Shown: piece after piece, positions 22,073 to 34,140 of the stretch
Numbering within the stretch: position 1 is the first letter of the stretch
Layout: each line of letters starts with the position of its first letter
Assembly (NCBI RefSeq): GCF_021917145.1
Contig: NC_061074.1
Coordinates: 8,185,485 to 8,249,484, forward strand
DNA from: Hypomesus transpacificus
Taxonomy: Eukaryota; Chordata; Actinopteri; Osmeriformes; Osmeridae
Reading direction: 5' to 3'
DNA length: 64,000 nt
The notes under the pieces: model-generated
Databases searched by the model: none
What the model was told of the DNA's origin: nothing
The model's input: only the letters and a program-made list of their open reading frames with translations
Program-made: the position numbers and the translations under genes

Positions 22073-22635
22073 ACTGAAAATCTGCATTGTCTTTTAAAGA
22101 CCTTGAAACTGTCATCCATGCTTTTATCACCTCACGTTTAGATTTTTTGGGCCACTTGTCCTTTGGGAAAGTTAGACATTTTTTACTTGTCCAACAACTG
22201 AATGTACTTGCACCTGTGTTACTGTGCAGTGGACAATATTCTAAAACCATACGCTAAACAGCGCCCTCAGTCAATTGCATTTTCATGTCACCTCGTGTTG
22301 CAGTGCTTCCTGAATTTATTGTCAAACTCGCCCATCAAAGTTGGTAGGCGGATCCTAACGCCTGATCTAGTGATCCTCTGATCTAACGCAGAGCTAATTA
22401 ACACATTCCAATACACTGGGTGGCGCTATTCACCATCTTTGTTGATTTAATACTCTATTAAACAAAACTTTAATTGCAACGGCAAAAAAATCCTCCATAG
22501 TGCAATGCTGAGCCAAGCTGTTAAAGGGGAGGTAACCATTAGCTGACTAGCTAGGAGCAGTCACGGTCAAAGTCACAAGCAGCGCGGCTCGGCTCAAGCT
22601 CAGCTCCGCTCGACGGGTCGGCTCTGCGGCTATGA
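22073..22635. other. Intergenic, no gene seen
   Basis: DNA outside the OR modules. No coding frame or repeat recognised. Confidence 0.4.
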
Positions 22636-23240
22636 GTGAAGATAACTGTAGCTCACTGGCAGGCCACAGTCACAAACGGCACTACAGTTTAGGCACACGC
22701 AAGCTTGGCTCTGCTCTATTCCATTCTACTTTAATTGGGTGAGCTTAATTATATATTTATAGCCTATATATCTTACATATTGTTTAGTTCTTTAGTATTA
22801 TAGACTTGTTTTATTTATAAATTCTACTTTTTTAATAAAAATCCTGATATGTTTATTAAAAGTGAAGATAACTGTAGCTCACTAGCAAGCCACAGTCACA
22901 AACGGCACGACAGTTTGCTCTGCTCTACTTTAATTGGGTGTGCTTTAGGGTTCCTCCGGTAGGAGGGAACCTATAGGGTTTCTCCGATAGTTATTGTTTG
23001 GCTCTTTAGTATTACGCTTTTTATTTTATTTTATAACATTGTACTTTTTAAATTAAGATCCGTATATGTTTATTGTATGCACCTTTCTGCCACAGTAAAT
23101 TCCGTGTTTGTAAAAACAAGTTATCGTTTTGATTGCCTTTGGTTCCGTTGCACGGCTTAGGCATAATTTAGGCAAAAGATAACGGTAGCTAACTAGCGCA
23201 ATTACCTATAGTTATAAGCCCGGCTATGGTCTGCTCTACT
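22636..23240. repeat. Tandem repeat with about 224-bp period
   Basis: The phrase GTGAAGATAACTGTAGCTCA starts copies at 22637 and 22861 and a weaker one at about 23175. Each is followed by CACAGTCACAAACGGCAC and a TACTTTAATTGGGTG block. The second copy carries a small inverted insert (GGTTCCTCCGGTAGGAGG). Confidence 0.65.
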
Positions 23241-23774
23241 CCACAAAAGTGAAAAAAAGATGGTGGAAGAAACTTTTAGAAAGACAACCAAATTGTTGAG
23301 AAATGTAACGCGTACTATCATGCTTCTGCAACAGTGTTCCCGTATGTTTCCATGTAGGCCTACCGTCTATTGATGCTGTAACTACATATAATGTTTAATT
23401 CAACATGTTGAATAGCCTACTGGTTACATATTACAAACCACTACAATGTAACCGGGTAAATTAGCGGGTAAATATTTACTCCATGGGACTTGTACTCACA
23501 GAATATTGAGGGTGAGAGGTGATTTCGTTAACCAGTTAACGAACTGTCAGTGTCATCTGAGCAAAGCAGGATTAACCATTAGGGCAACTGGGCACTTGCC
23601 CAGGGGCACATGACATCTAAGGGGCCCTGGCAAGGCCGGATTAACCATTAGGGTAACTTTTTGAACAATGTAGTACCGTCTATATACATATATCTATGTA
23701 CTGTATATCTGGTGAAGGGGTGTAGCATGGGCCATCATAATTCTGACCATGATTCGTCAATAGGCTCATTAACG

Positions 23775-24055
23775 ATCACTGCAAAAGATCTGCAGTTCCT
23801 GTGCAGAGACAGGAGAACCTAGCAGAACAACCATCTCTCCAGCTCTCCATCGCAGCCATAGCCCACCTGAGAGGTCACGACAGTTATCCAGACTCGTTAG
23901 ATCAGAGAGGTATATTAACATCGCATCGTTAGAGTATCGTAAGAGTCGAGACTTCAGGACCCCGGGTTCTGGACTGGATGGAGTGCTACAGAGAAGGTGT
24001 TCTGCTAGGTTCTCCTGTCTGCACCAGAACTGCAGCTCTTTTGCATTGATTGTCT
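23775..24055. mobile_element. Foldback element, copy 1
   Basis: Two arms of about 60 bases face each other. The left is TGCAAAAGATCTGCAG and onward through AGGAGAACCTAGCAGAAC. The right is the inverse, GTTCTGCTAGGTTCTCCT through CTGCAGCTCTTTTGCA. About 150 bases lie between them. No coding capacity. Duplicated with its surroundings at 27131-27411. Confidence 0.65.
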
Positions 24056-25127
24056 CCTATGTATTCTACATTACAACATGATATTGGGATTATTGCAGTT
24101 AAAGCCTGTAAAGTTATTATACGATGAGTTATTGTGAAACATTGCAGTTAAATATTGTTAAATCCTGGTAACATTTTACAGTGTAGTTATAATACTTATA
24201 ATGCCGATATTAATTTAGTATAGAAATATTAGGCATGTATATTACAAAACAGGCAGAACAAGAGATATAGCCTGGCATCGCTTGCTTCACATCCTAACAG
24301 TGCCACTGCTCCCATAACGCGGGGAAAAAAAAAAAAATAATGGCTGAAAATACAAAAATGAGAAAATACCTGCAAGCTCAAATTAATTTAAAAAATGTGT
24401 GACTCACTCTAAAGAGGCAGTGTGGTAGCTGAACTGCATCATCTAACAAAGCCAAGTGCTTAAATACAATGCGGGAGAATAAGTTTGAACGTTGTGAAGC
24501 AATCAAAGAAATAGTTGAATTTCAAGAGGAAGTGTGGAAGCTGAACTGCATCAACAAAGCTAAGAGCTTAAATAGCCTACAATGCGGGAGAAGCTGAAAG
24601 CTGAACTGTTAAACAGAAAAAGAAGTAGGCTAGCTGGTCGTAACAAGAATATTATAGTTTTAACAGCTGAAATTATAGTTGGGATGGTAAATAGTAGCAG
24701 TAGCAGTAGCCTATCATTGAGTGCGTTTACTCGGCTTTCTTAGAAGGATTCAATGTGTTGATTGAATGAAACATACAGCAGTAGGGCCGATACAGGAAGA
24801 CACGGCGATGTCTGTTGCAGAAGGATGATGGTGCAAGTTTTGTCCGTGGAGCATACAACAATTAATAAAAAGAATCATGTAGACGCATTTATTGAGTAAT
24901 CGCATAACTAATTACACATGTAAACAGAGTAATCGTATTATTAGTCCGCTTAGACAAAATACACTCCACATCGAAAATTCCGTCAGACCAACGCAAATGT
25001 GCTTCAGGTCAAACGAAAATAGCAAATCAAATAGAAATTAAACTACAATTCTAAATATTGCAAGAATGCGATTTATATGATGGCTTATATACAATACAAC
25101 AACCAGACATTTAATTGACACGTGTAA

Positions 25128-26035
25128 TAGGGATGTCACGAGAACCGATACTTACGGTACCTTCCGATGCTAAAATAACAAAACACCGACGATGCCCATT
25201 TTTTTGAAGCACCGTAAGTACCGTGAGCGCCGATGCCAGATGTTAGCATCGGTGCTGCGCCTTCAGGAGTGTTCCAGTCGACGTTTGCATTAAGAAAAAC
25301 AAGATAACAACTGCTGCTTTAGCGATCGCCCCGCTTCGACTTGTTGACAAGAAAGGCAAAAAAAGTAGTTTGCGTTTGAGGCAGATGACCGTGGCGTTAT
25401 AATTAATTAATAAAAAATGCTACCGCAGTCTTCAGACCAAGGGGGAATACTTCCAATTTAGCTAAGCACCTGAAAGATCGTCATCTGGATTTGTTTAAAG
25501 AATTCAAGGCAAGTTCTGATTCAGTTCCAGAAGAGGCGCAGCACCTATACTAACATATGGCATCATACAAAATAAATCAATGTTCGTTGAAGTCGCGGCG
25601 AAATTCTGAATACATCCAAAGAATGCTCTTTTTCTGTTTGTTTAATCTGTCATACTAAAATACATGTTACATGATGTTTGAGATGGTGGGCACGTGTGTT
25701 ACAATGGCTTATGTACATAGTTTAGGTTAGCTGTAGTTTTAACGTTAGCCCATAGCTTAGAAGGTAAACTCATGTCATGTTCATCTTGTTAGCTGAATGG
25801 CTTAATTGCACGTTATTATGTTGTGCTATGCTCTATTGCACATGTTTTGTATGTCTTTGTAGGACATTTTGCTATTTTTCAAATATTTTAAAGAAGTTCA
25901 TGGTTCAAGTAGCCTACATGGAATCTTAGACAATCCTTTTTTTTTTTACCATGGTATCGAAATTGGCATCGAGAATCGTGTTATTTTAATGGTATTGGCA
26001 CCGACTACTGAAGTTTTGGTATCGTGACACCCCTA
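25128..26035. mobile_element. hAT element nested in hAT, with BED-type zinc finger remnant
   Basis: Terminal repeats TAGGGATGTCACGA and TCGTGACACCCCTA, and a perfect 8-base target duplication ACGTGTAA (25120-25127 and 26036-26043). The length is 908 bases. A segment near 25446-25500 reads NLAKHLKDRHLDLFKEF, the second half of a BED zinc finger as found at the N-terminus of hAT transposases (ZBED family). The catalytic domain is absent, so this is an internally deleted copy of an autonomous element. Confidence 0.88.
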
Positions 26036-26157
26036 ACGTGTAATACACAAATATAGTATAAAGTATACCGCGGTTGAAACGGTATAGCCAAATCTCTCCC
26101 GGTAGACACATTTCTACCGTTGCACGGTATATACCGTCATACCGCCCAGCCCTAATT

Positions 26158-26610
26158 GTAATGTAGCATAATTACATGGGCAACTCTCAGACACCATGTT
26201 GCCAGTAACTTCCCATCCAGTAGAGGGAACCAGAGTTCCAGTGTTTGTTTCGTTGCTTGGCTTCTCTTGGATCAGTGCAGTATTTACTGTGTACAACAAG
26301 CCCAAGACTGGGTACTTTGCAGTCAGAAGCGCTGGCAACTATGCAATGTGAAACAACTCTCGTGCCGTTAGCAACTCTGACAGAGAATGAGTTTTGATGA
26401 AAACATTTCCTGCTCACCACACCGATCAATGTAGTCACAAACACATAGTACATCGGGTTAGGTATGTGTAAGTCAGTTAGCATGTATTTTCTGCCCATCC
26501 TTCCAGTTGACAATCTTACTTGGCATGACAACAGATCACTATGTTGCTATTTGTTTTCCTGAATGCTGCAATGATTAATAATGTCAATCTGAAATATGTT
26601 CTTAATTGCT
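26158..26610 (+). pseudogene. Decayed odorant receptor E3 (5' half only)
   Basis: Duplicate of the left half of E2, with the same MTTDHYVAICFP block at about 26524-26559. It is cut off at CTTAATTGCT by the deletion that joins it to sequence matching 23242. Confidence 0.6.
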
Positions 26611-27130
26611 TTTTCACAAAAGTGAAAAAAAGATGGTGGAAGAAACTTTTAGAAAGACAACCAAATTGTTGAGAAATGTAACGCGTACTATCATGCTTCT
26701 GCAACAGTGTTCCCGTATGTTTCCATGTAGGCCTACCGTCTATTGATGCTGTAACTATATATAATGTTTAATTCAACATGTTGAATAGCCTACAGGTTAC
26801 ATATTACAAACCACTACAATGTAACCGGGTAAATTAGCGGGTAAATATTTACTCCATGGGACTTGTACTCACAGAATATTGAGGGTGAGAGGTGATTTCG
26901 TTAGCCAGTTAACGAACTGTCAGTGTCATCTGAGCAAAGCAGGATTAACCATTAGAACAACTGGGCACTTGCCCAGGGGCACATGACATGTAAGGGGCCC
27001 TGGCAAGGCCGGATTAACCATTAGGGTAACTTTTTGAACAATGTAGTACCGTCTATATACATATATCTATGTACTGTATATCTGGTGAAGGGGTGTAGCA
27101 TGGGCCATCATAATTCTGACCATGATTCGT

Positions 27131-27411
27131 CAATAGGCTCATTAACGATCACTGCAAAAGATCTGCAGTTCCTGTGCAGAGACAGGAGAACCTAGCAGAA
27201 CAACCATCTCTCCAGCTCTCCATCGCAGCCATAGCCCACCTGAGAGGTCACGACAGTTATCCAGACTCGTTAGATCAGAGAGGTATATTAACATCGCATC
27301 GTTAGAGTATCGTAAGGGTCGAGACTTCAGGACCCCGGGTTCTGGACTGGATGGAGTGCTACAGAGAAGGTGTTCTGCTAGGTTCTCCTGTCTGCACCAG
27401 AACTGCAGCTC
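27131..27411. mobile_element. Foldback element, copy 2
   Basis: Near-identical duplicate of 23775-24055, moved by the segmental duplication and not by its own transposition. Confidence 0.65.
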
Positions 27412-28091
27412 TTTTGCATTGATTGTCTCCTATGTATTCTACATTACAACATGATATTGGGATTATTGCAGTTAAAGCCTGTAAAGTTATTATACGATGA
27501 GTTATTGTGAAACATTGCAGTTAAATATTGTTAAATCCTGGTAACATTTTACAGTGTAGTTATAATACTTATAATGCCGATATTAATTTAGTATAGAAAT
27601 ATTAGGCATGTATATTACAAAACAGGCAGAACAAGAGATATAGCCTGGCATCGCTTGCTTCACATCCTAACAGTACCACTGCTCCCATAACGCGGGGAAA
27701 GAAAAAAAAAATAATGGCTGAAAATACAAAAATGAGAAAATACCTGCAAGCTCAAATTAATTTAAAAAATGTGTGACTCACTCTAAAGAGGCAGTGTGGT
27801 AGCTGAACTGCATCATCTAACAAAGCCAAGTGCTTAAATACAATGCGGGAGAATAAGTTTGAACGTTGTGAAGCAATCAAAGAAGTAGTTGAATTTCAAG
27901 AGGAAGTGTGGAAGCTGAACTGCATCAACAAAGCTAAGAGCTTAAATAGCCTACGATGCGGGAGAAGCTGAAAGCTGAACTGTTAAACAGAAAAAGAAGT
28001 AGGCTAGCTGGTCGTAACAAGAATATTATAGTTTTAACAGCTGAAATTATAGTTGGGATGGTAAATAGTAGCAGTAGCAGTAGCCTATCAT

Positions 28092-28369
28092 TGAGTGCGT
28101 TTACTCGGCTTTCTTAGAAGGATTCAATGTGTTGATTGAATGAAACATACAGCAGTAGGGCCGATACAGGAAGACACGGCGATGTCTGTTGCAGAAGGAT
28201 GATGGTGCAAGTTTTGTCCGTGGAGCATACAACAATTAATAAAAAGAATCATGTAGACGCATTTATTGAGTAATCGCATAACTAATTACACATGTAAACA
28301 GAGTAATCGTATTATTAGCATAAACCAACAATGGCTATAGGGTTTCTCATGGTCAAGTGAACGCACTCA
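28092..28369. mobile_element. MITE with TIR TGAGTGCGTTTAC
   Basis: The left end TGAGTGCGTTTACT is answered by AGTGAACGCACTCA at the right. Copy 1 of the segmental duplication has only its left 227 bases (from 24718), because the duplication breakpoint lies inside it. About 278 bases, no coding frame. Confidence 0.5.
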
Positions 28370-30220
28370 GTGGCGAAGTAGAACAAAACAGTACCATTAG
28401 CATAGTAGTTAGAGATATTAGCAGCATCTGCAGAATTTGTAGTTGTAGTAGTGGCATAAGTTATAGTAGTATCAGTAGTGGTAGTAGTTGTGTTGGGGTG
28501 CTCTTAGTTTTTTAATGAGTGGAGTTGATTGAATCGCTTGTCTTGTGTCTCCACTAATCAGCTAATACCAATCACCTGTGTTAGTGTTTGTGTGGTTGCC
28601 ACGGTGATGGTGACGCTATGGCTGCTAACACACAGAGGGCAGAGTATACCAGAAATGTTGCTAGAATCCACACCTCAAACAAGTTAACCTAGACACAAAA
28701 CTATACTCCAATCCAAAAAATATTTTCCATGACCAAGACTCTGCCGAAACCAGATATGTCCTTTATATGTCTGTGCGGTCAGAAATACGACTCTACCGGC
28801 AGTTTCTAAATCTTGTTGTTTTGGTTTCTCTGACGAATTTGTCACCAGATTTGCATTGGACTCTATGGGACAAGAGTTGGACTTTGTCTCGCTTTCGTGG
28901 GGCTCTGAACAAATGTGTAAGTCTGTTGGATTCCACAGACAACTGTCTACGACCAGCACAAAATTAGCTATCCAAAAATCCAATCCAGCGATCCAAGAAC
29001 GAAGCATGAAGAGCTAAAATTGTGGCAATGCTGGCAAACTATAAATACTTTCTGAAACTGATTTCGAAGCTCCCCTCCACTCAAAGCGTTTCAGTCTGCA
29101 CTCTAGGCTTTTACGTACACAATGCTGAGGCAGCATTCCAACAATAAAGGTGGAGAGCTCTTTGGCTAAACCAGGCTAAGAAACGCAAGGCACGTGGGGC
29201 TGAAAAATTAAGAGACAAAAAGACATCACCTTCTCTAGACAAGATTTTACCAACTGAAAAATGGCTTGTAAAATGTTTGCTACATTAAGCTCAAAAAACG
29301 ATTTTGCGCTCTAATAAAGGTCCCAAAAATTGCGGCTGAGGCGAAGCAAACGTTCTAATTAGCTTAACTTATTTCTGACTAGTTATATGTTGGGACATAA
29401 CTTAGCTTGATATTTAGGAAAATACTAATGGTTCATTGGATAGCTAACGTAAGCTACGAAAGCTAAGAAGCAAAGCTAACGTTTCCAGTGGTGTAGGCTC
29501 ATCTTAAAATGAAATTTGGGTTTAAAGCGACTGATTCTCTGAGATCAAGTTTGATAGGCTAGGTTATATAACTCGAGCTACATGTGTTTAAGCTCAATTA
29601 TGACAGTTGACTTACCTGTCTGCAATACCAGAGTAATCACTACAAGTTGAGCAGTAACCTACATCTCTTACCATTAGTATCAAAGCCAGGGAAACTTCTG
29701 GCCAGGCCGGGACGAATCTCCTCACTCTTTTCGCCTCGTACTAAGCATTTTTAGCATTAGGTTGATCCGTGTTTAATCGTGGTGGAGGGATGGGACGCTG
29801 TTTGCCCATGTTTCGGTGTATTTTAAGAAACATTTTCTCAATAAACTCCACTTTAAACGCCAATGTCAACTAACTGATCACTGATAACTGATACGAAAAG
29901 TAAGGAGAGTTCAAGTTGACATGATCGCGAGGACAAGATTGGCGCCGGCGGGATACATTCAAGGCACGAGCAGTATAACACGCGGATCCATTCATGAATG
30001 CGCGGATTGAGTAGATGTCAGACTGTAGCTGCATTATAGAAAGACAAACATTTTGTTTTTGCTTGCACTGATACGAATACACTTTTTTCTTGTCGCGGTA
30101 AATTGTACTAAAACAGTAGACTACAGTACTAGACTTCGTCTCAGAACCGATTGCGTTGGTTGAATTCGATTTAACGTTCCGTTGTAGCACTAACGGTTCA
30201 GGCTGAAATTAACCCTAACC
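28370..30220. other. Intergenic between modules U2 and U3, no gene recognised
   Basis: Includes GTA-rich simple sequence (28390-28500). Several short open frames show no recognisable domain. The A-type receptor expected upstream of B3 by comparison with U1 and U2 is not here. Confidence 0.5.
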
Positions 30221-30247
30221 CGATTGACTTTCCTTTTCATTTACTTT

Positions 30248-30397
30248 TAATGGCCGGGTTTCCCAGATTCGTTAAGAAGATCTTAACGCTCAGACCTACT
30301 TTGGATCGTTCTAAGAACGCTCTAGAACGCTCTTAGAACGTTCTTAAGAAGCTCTTAGCGTTAAGAGCTTCTTAACGAATATGGGAAACGCGGCTAA
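30248..30397. mobile_element. Palindromic MITE (TIR GGGTTTCCCA)
   Basis: Starts GGCCGGGTTTCCCAGATTCG and ends with the inverse CGAATATGGGAAACGCGGC. The middle is full of TTAAGAAG/CTTCTTAA palindromes. U1 (about 12030) and U2 (about 18648) have the empty site, and a 3-4 base TAAT repeat flanks the insert. The short target repeat would fit a PIF/Harbinger-type MITE. Confidence 0.65.
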
Positions 30398-30434
30398 TAT
30401 CTTTTGTAAAATACTAACATTTTATTGGTAAAAA

Positions 30435-31699
30435 CAAGAAAATCCCAGCCGAAGCTGATATCAAACTTGCATCCCTGAACTGTTGTAGCCTATAGTTGGT
30501 TAATCCTGCCGGACCATTCAAATATGGGTCGAAAAAGACCCATAGAACCCGCCTTAATAACTTTGCCATCCAATCACCGATTTTATTTCTGAAAACTGCC
30601 AGATACTCATGACAACTTAAACTCAAAGCACATATCATTGGTTAAGGGGTTAGTGGGAGGGGGAAATAAATCTATCGTCTGCAACGGCAGCCATTGTTTT
30701 CTGAGGCGGAGCCATAGCGGAGACCATGGGAGATTGCCTACAGTGTTAGATATACAGCTTCGAATTGAAATCGGAGACGATATTATGAGTTAAGACAAGT
30801 TCCTTAATATGTGTTGTCAATATTCTCTATTAAAAGTCTCAACTTTTTACTTACGAAGAATTTGTTTGTGGGAGTGACGCGAGTGTTTTCAGGAAAGAAT
30901 GACGTGTCCGGCTTGGCCGTTTGTGACAGGCAGCAATGACGGTAGTAGCACTGTTTAGCTTCGATTTGAGCAGATTTCTAAAAAACTTCGAAAAACAACA
31001 TTAACTAGGTAGATTATGTATACTCTAAGCTAAATGTACATGCCTTGTTTGGCCAATTCGGTCGATTGTGGAAGAAACTCGAACGTTTTTTACTTATCGA
31101 GAGGAGTATCTAGCCATAGCGCTAGCTGCTTTTAGCTGCTTTTGGGACAGGATAATTCCGGTTTCCCCCATGTCTCCACTAGTCACAAGAATGGTCATAA
31201 CTTTTAATCAAAATAAGGTATTTCTAATCTGTCTTCTGTTCTACATTGCCCACAGACTTGTGGATATTCCACCTACTCAAAGTTTTTCTCTATCTTGTAA
31301 TTAAAGTGGTGACAAATTCAGTTGTCTGATGAGGTATGGTGGATGGAGAAGTTTTTGTTAAAAATATCTACCTGAAACCACTTTGATAAAATATGATTTG
31401 CCTTAAGTAATCATATATTCATTTACATGATAAAAATCCCCTAGTTCTCCTCTTCAAGATGGTATAAACAGTTAAGGTGTATGATTTTATATGAAAATCC
31501 ATAAAATATGAATATTAATATGCATATCATATTTCAACAGCATATGGAATGTTCGGAATTTTGTATTAGGCAGTAAAGGGTTAAGCAAGGGGAGTTTCTA
31601 TAGCTGAGTAGTGCATTGTGCGCAGCAAGCTTGAAAGAAAAAAGGGATATGAATAGGGGCCTGTGCCCCAGTACAGTTTTATGTCTAACAACACCTCTG
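30435..31699. mobile_element. hAT-like insertion with 8-bp target duplication GGTAAAAA
   Basis: GGTAAAAA occurs at 30427-30434 and at 31700-31707. U1 and U2 carry it once (about 12064, 18677). The 1265-base insert ends ACACCTCTG, a common hAT end. The left end is less clear. No transposase was found. The only sizeable frame (31068-31304) resembles nothing I know. Confidence 0.75.
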
Positions 31700-33021
31700 G
31701 GTAAAAAGACAGAACAATCTGTATGGTATTATATCATTATAATATATTATATAATTTGGTTTTGTGTTTTAGTTGTAATTTTTTTTTAATTTTTGTCTGT
31801 GTTTCAGTTTAGGGCTGTGTTTTGCGGAATAAATTGTTGCCCGTCTTCACAAGAATGGGTTGACAATCATTTCAGATTCACCTCATCAGTAATAGTTCCA
31901 AGTATTAGTTTTAGTTCCAAGAAGCTACTCCTGACTATAAAGCAACTGTTTTATACAGGATTGTCATTGATACACAATATGTTACAGCAGGAATACATGT
32001 GAATGAATAATAAGATAGAATATGTAAACATATGTGAACATATGTGAATATGTTTAACAATTAAAAGGCAATAATAAAGGATGCTGACTAATTGTCGGCA
32101 TCGCTCAAATCAAATTTATTTGTATAGCCCTTTTTACACGCAAGCATGTCACAGAGGGCTTCACATGCGCCCATAGAACTGCCCCTCAACCAACCTAAAC
32201 CCTCAAGGAAGACAAGGAAAAACTCCCAGAAAAACTCCCACCGGGAGAAAAAATGGAAGAAACCTTGGGAGGAGCAATTCAGAGAGGGATCCCCTCCTCC
32301 AGAGACGGTTGGTAAGAGAGAGGAGCAGAACACAAGCTAAACATAGTCATACAGTGTCAATGGGTTTTGAAACACCAAAATCCATTGTTCGGCTTTATAG
32401 ACGTTGGATGGGACCGGGAAACTCGCTGTTGGCCGTCATGGAGACTGGATTCCGGGTGACGACCTGGTTCAGCGTTGGCAGACCGACGACCAAGCAGGTC
32501 CTGACAGCTCAAACCCCCCACACCACAGGGAATGTGTGGGGGGGGGGACAGAGAGGAGAGCAGGGATTAGAGAATGCCAGGAGCAGCTAACAGTTACAGT
32601 CAAAATAGAATGAGATCCCCACCGGTCAAGTGTGGACTAGTGCAGCAATTTAACAGAGCAAAAAGGGTATTTGATGCAGCCCCACACACCAAAACAACGA
32701 CAGCCCCCCTCAGTTGGAACATGAAATCTGTTCCAGGGGAAAGAACTCTAAAGTAGGTTATACTTATACGAATAAGGATGAAAACAGCCAGTCCCCCGTT
32801 GTCTCCAACTAGTAATAAAAACTATAACAGTAACAATATACAGCAACGGAACTATAATAATAATAATACTAACAATATACAGTAACAGGTTTACTTTATT
32901 TGTAACATCTAGCTGGGCAATGTGAACATAAGCTATAATTAAAATTTAAAAGTTACATGTGATACACACATAGGCAAGCACACATCCCAGGTTTACATAG
33001 AAAGTACACACATACTTCCCT

Positions 33022-34074
33022 TTAACAATCATAGAATTGACTAAACAACAACGTTTTTAATCTAGTTTTAAATGTCGAGACAGTATCAACTTCCTTAATT
33101 GAGATGGGTAATTTGTTCCAAAGAAGAGGTGCTCTATATGAGAACGCCCTACCTCCAGCAGTTTTTTTCTTAACTTTGGGTATTACCAGATAGCCGGCAT
33201 TTTGAGATCTTAGAGACCTTGCGGGGCAATAGGGTGCAAGGAGACTGGAGAGGTACAGTGGTGCCAATCCATGCAGAGATTTGTAAGTTAGTAGTAGAAC
33301 TTTGAAATCAGCTCTGGCTTGGATAGGGAGCCAGTGTAAAGAGATAAGAGTCGATGTTATATGATCAAACTTTCTAGTTTTAGTCAATAGTCTAGCAGCA
33401 GCATTTTGCACCCGCTGTAAGTTTTTTAGGTAGGTAATTGGGAGGGAGTATGGGCCAGGGGGCCGGTATGGAGTAACTATACAAAACGAAGGAGGGGGGG
33501 CAACAGTAGTAGAATTAGTCCTTTTTAAAGTAGTTGGTGGTTTCATACAAATTATCTCAAATGATTTAAAGGTATTGACAGATTTTAGGCTGAGGTTGAA
33601 GCTAGCTTTATATAACATAGCAACACCACCACCTTTCTTTGAAACACGAGGGATGTGTGAATACGCAAAATCAGGAGGCGAAGCTTCATTCAGGGGGAAA
33701 TATTCATCAGGTTTTAGCCAGGTTTCGGTGAGACCAATCAGGTCCAGGCTGCAGTCAGACATCAGATCATTAATCAAAACGGCCTTTGTGGATAGAGATC
33801 TGATGTTTAGGAGCCCAACATTCCAGTATGGGTTTTTGGCAGCTTTAGACGTAGATAATACTTCTGAAAAGGTGGCACTGTTATCAGGAAACTGAGTTGG
33901 AAGAGCAACGGGTGAGCAAGGCTGAATATATATTAAATTGGTATAATTCCTAATAATTGAGGGCCGGAATTTGGAAAAAGGGCGGGGGGCCGACACCGTC
34001 TCAATGGGAAAAACAACATCAGCAACCACCCTGGCTACACTACAAGCTGAGCTATCGGGGCCCCAACAGCTCAC
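33022..34074 (-). CDS. LINE ORF2 with internal deletion (endonuclease fused to RT tail)
   Basis: Open frame of 350 codons. Residues about 90-185 are the start of the apurinic-type endonuclease (NIRSLSTKA, LIGLTETWLKPDE, RVSKKGGGVAMLY). After about residue 210 it jumps straight to the C-terminal block that follows the reverse transcriptase (LQRVQNAAARLL, LHWLPIQARADFKVL, APLLWNKLP). The whole RT catalytic domain with its FADD box is missing, yet the frame across the join is open. This copy cannot move itself. Known family feature: APE endonuclease plus RT in one protein. Confidence 0.85.
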   Translation of the reverse strand: MSCWGPDSSACSVARVVADVVFPIETVSAPRPFSKFRPSIIRNYTNLIYIQPCSPVALPTQFPDNSATFSEVLSTSKAAKNPYWNVGLLNIRSLSTKAVLINDLMSDCSLDLIGLTETWLKPDEYFPLNEASPPDFAYSHIPRVSKKGGGVAMLYKASFNLSLKSVNTFKSFEIICMKPPTTLKRTNSTTVAPPPSFCIVTPYRPPGPYSLPITYLKNLQRVQNAAARLLTKTRKFDHITSTLISLHWLPIQARADFKVLLLTYKSLHGLAPLYLSSLLAPYCPARSLRSQNAGYLVIPKVKKKTAGGRAFSYRAPLLWNKLPISIKEVDTVSTFKTRLKTLLFSQFYDC

Positions 34075-34140
34075 AGCATGCCTATCAACATACCTATCAG
34101 ACTCTCTAAGAGACTGTAGCCCGGCTTGTTCTAGTGAGTG

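Larger units (their letters stand above)
20513..24944. repeat. 4.4 kb tandem duplication, copy 1
   Basis: Everything from TCCGCTTA inside the hAT element (20513) to a point inside a MITE (24944) is repeated directly afterwards at 24945-28318. The copy is shorter because about 2.0 kb (21262-23241) was lost, and it carries a 908-base insertion. Matching parts differ at only a few bases per hundred by eye. Confidence 0.85.
24945..28318. repeat. 4.4 kb tandem duplication, copy 2 (deleted and interrupted)
   Basis: Begins inside a second copy of the hAT right end, runs through E3, jumps at about 26611 to the equivalent of 23242, and ends at the same MITE position as copy 1. The nested hAT at 25128-26035 is present only here. 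Confidence 0.85.

Noticed and set aside
31068-31304. 78-codon frame in the hAT-like insert
   Set aside because: Short, no recognisable domain, and not flanked by other transposase pieces.
33575-33895. 106-codon plus-strand frame in the LINE
   Set aside because: Antisense shadow of LINE ORF2.
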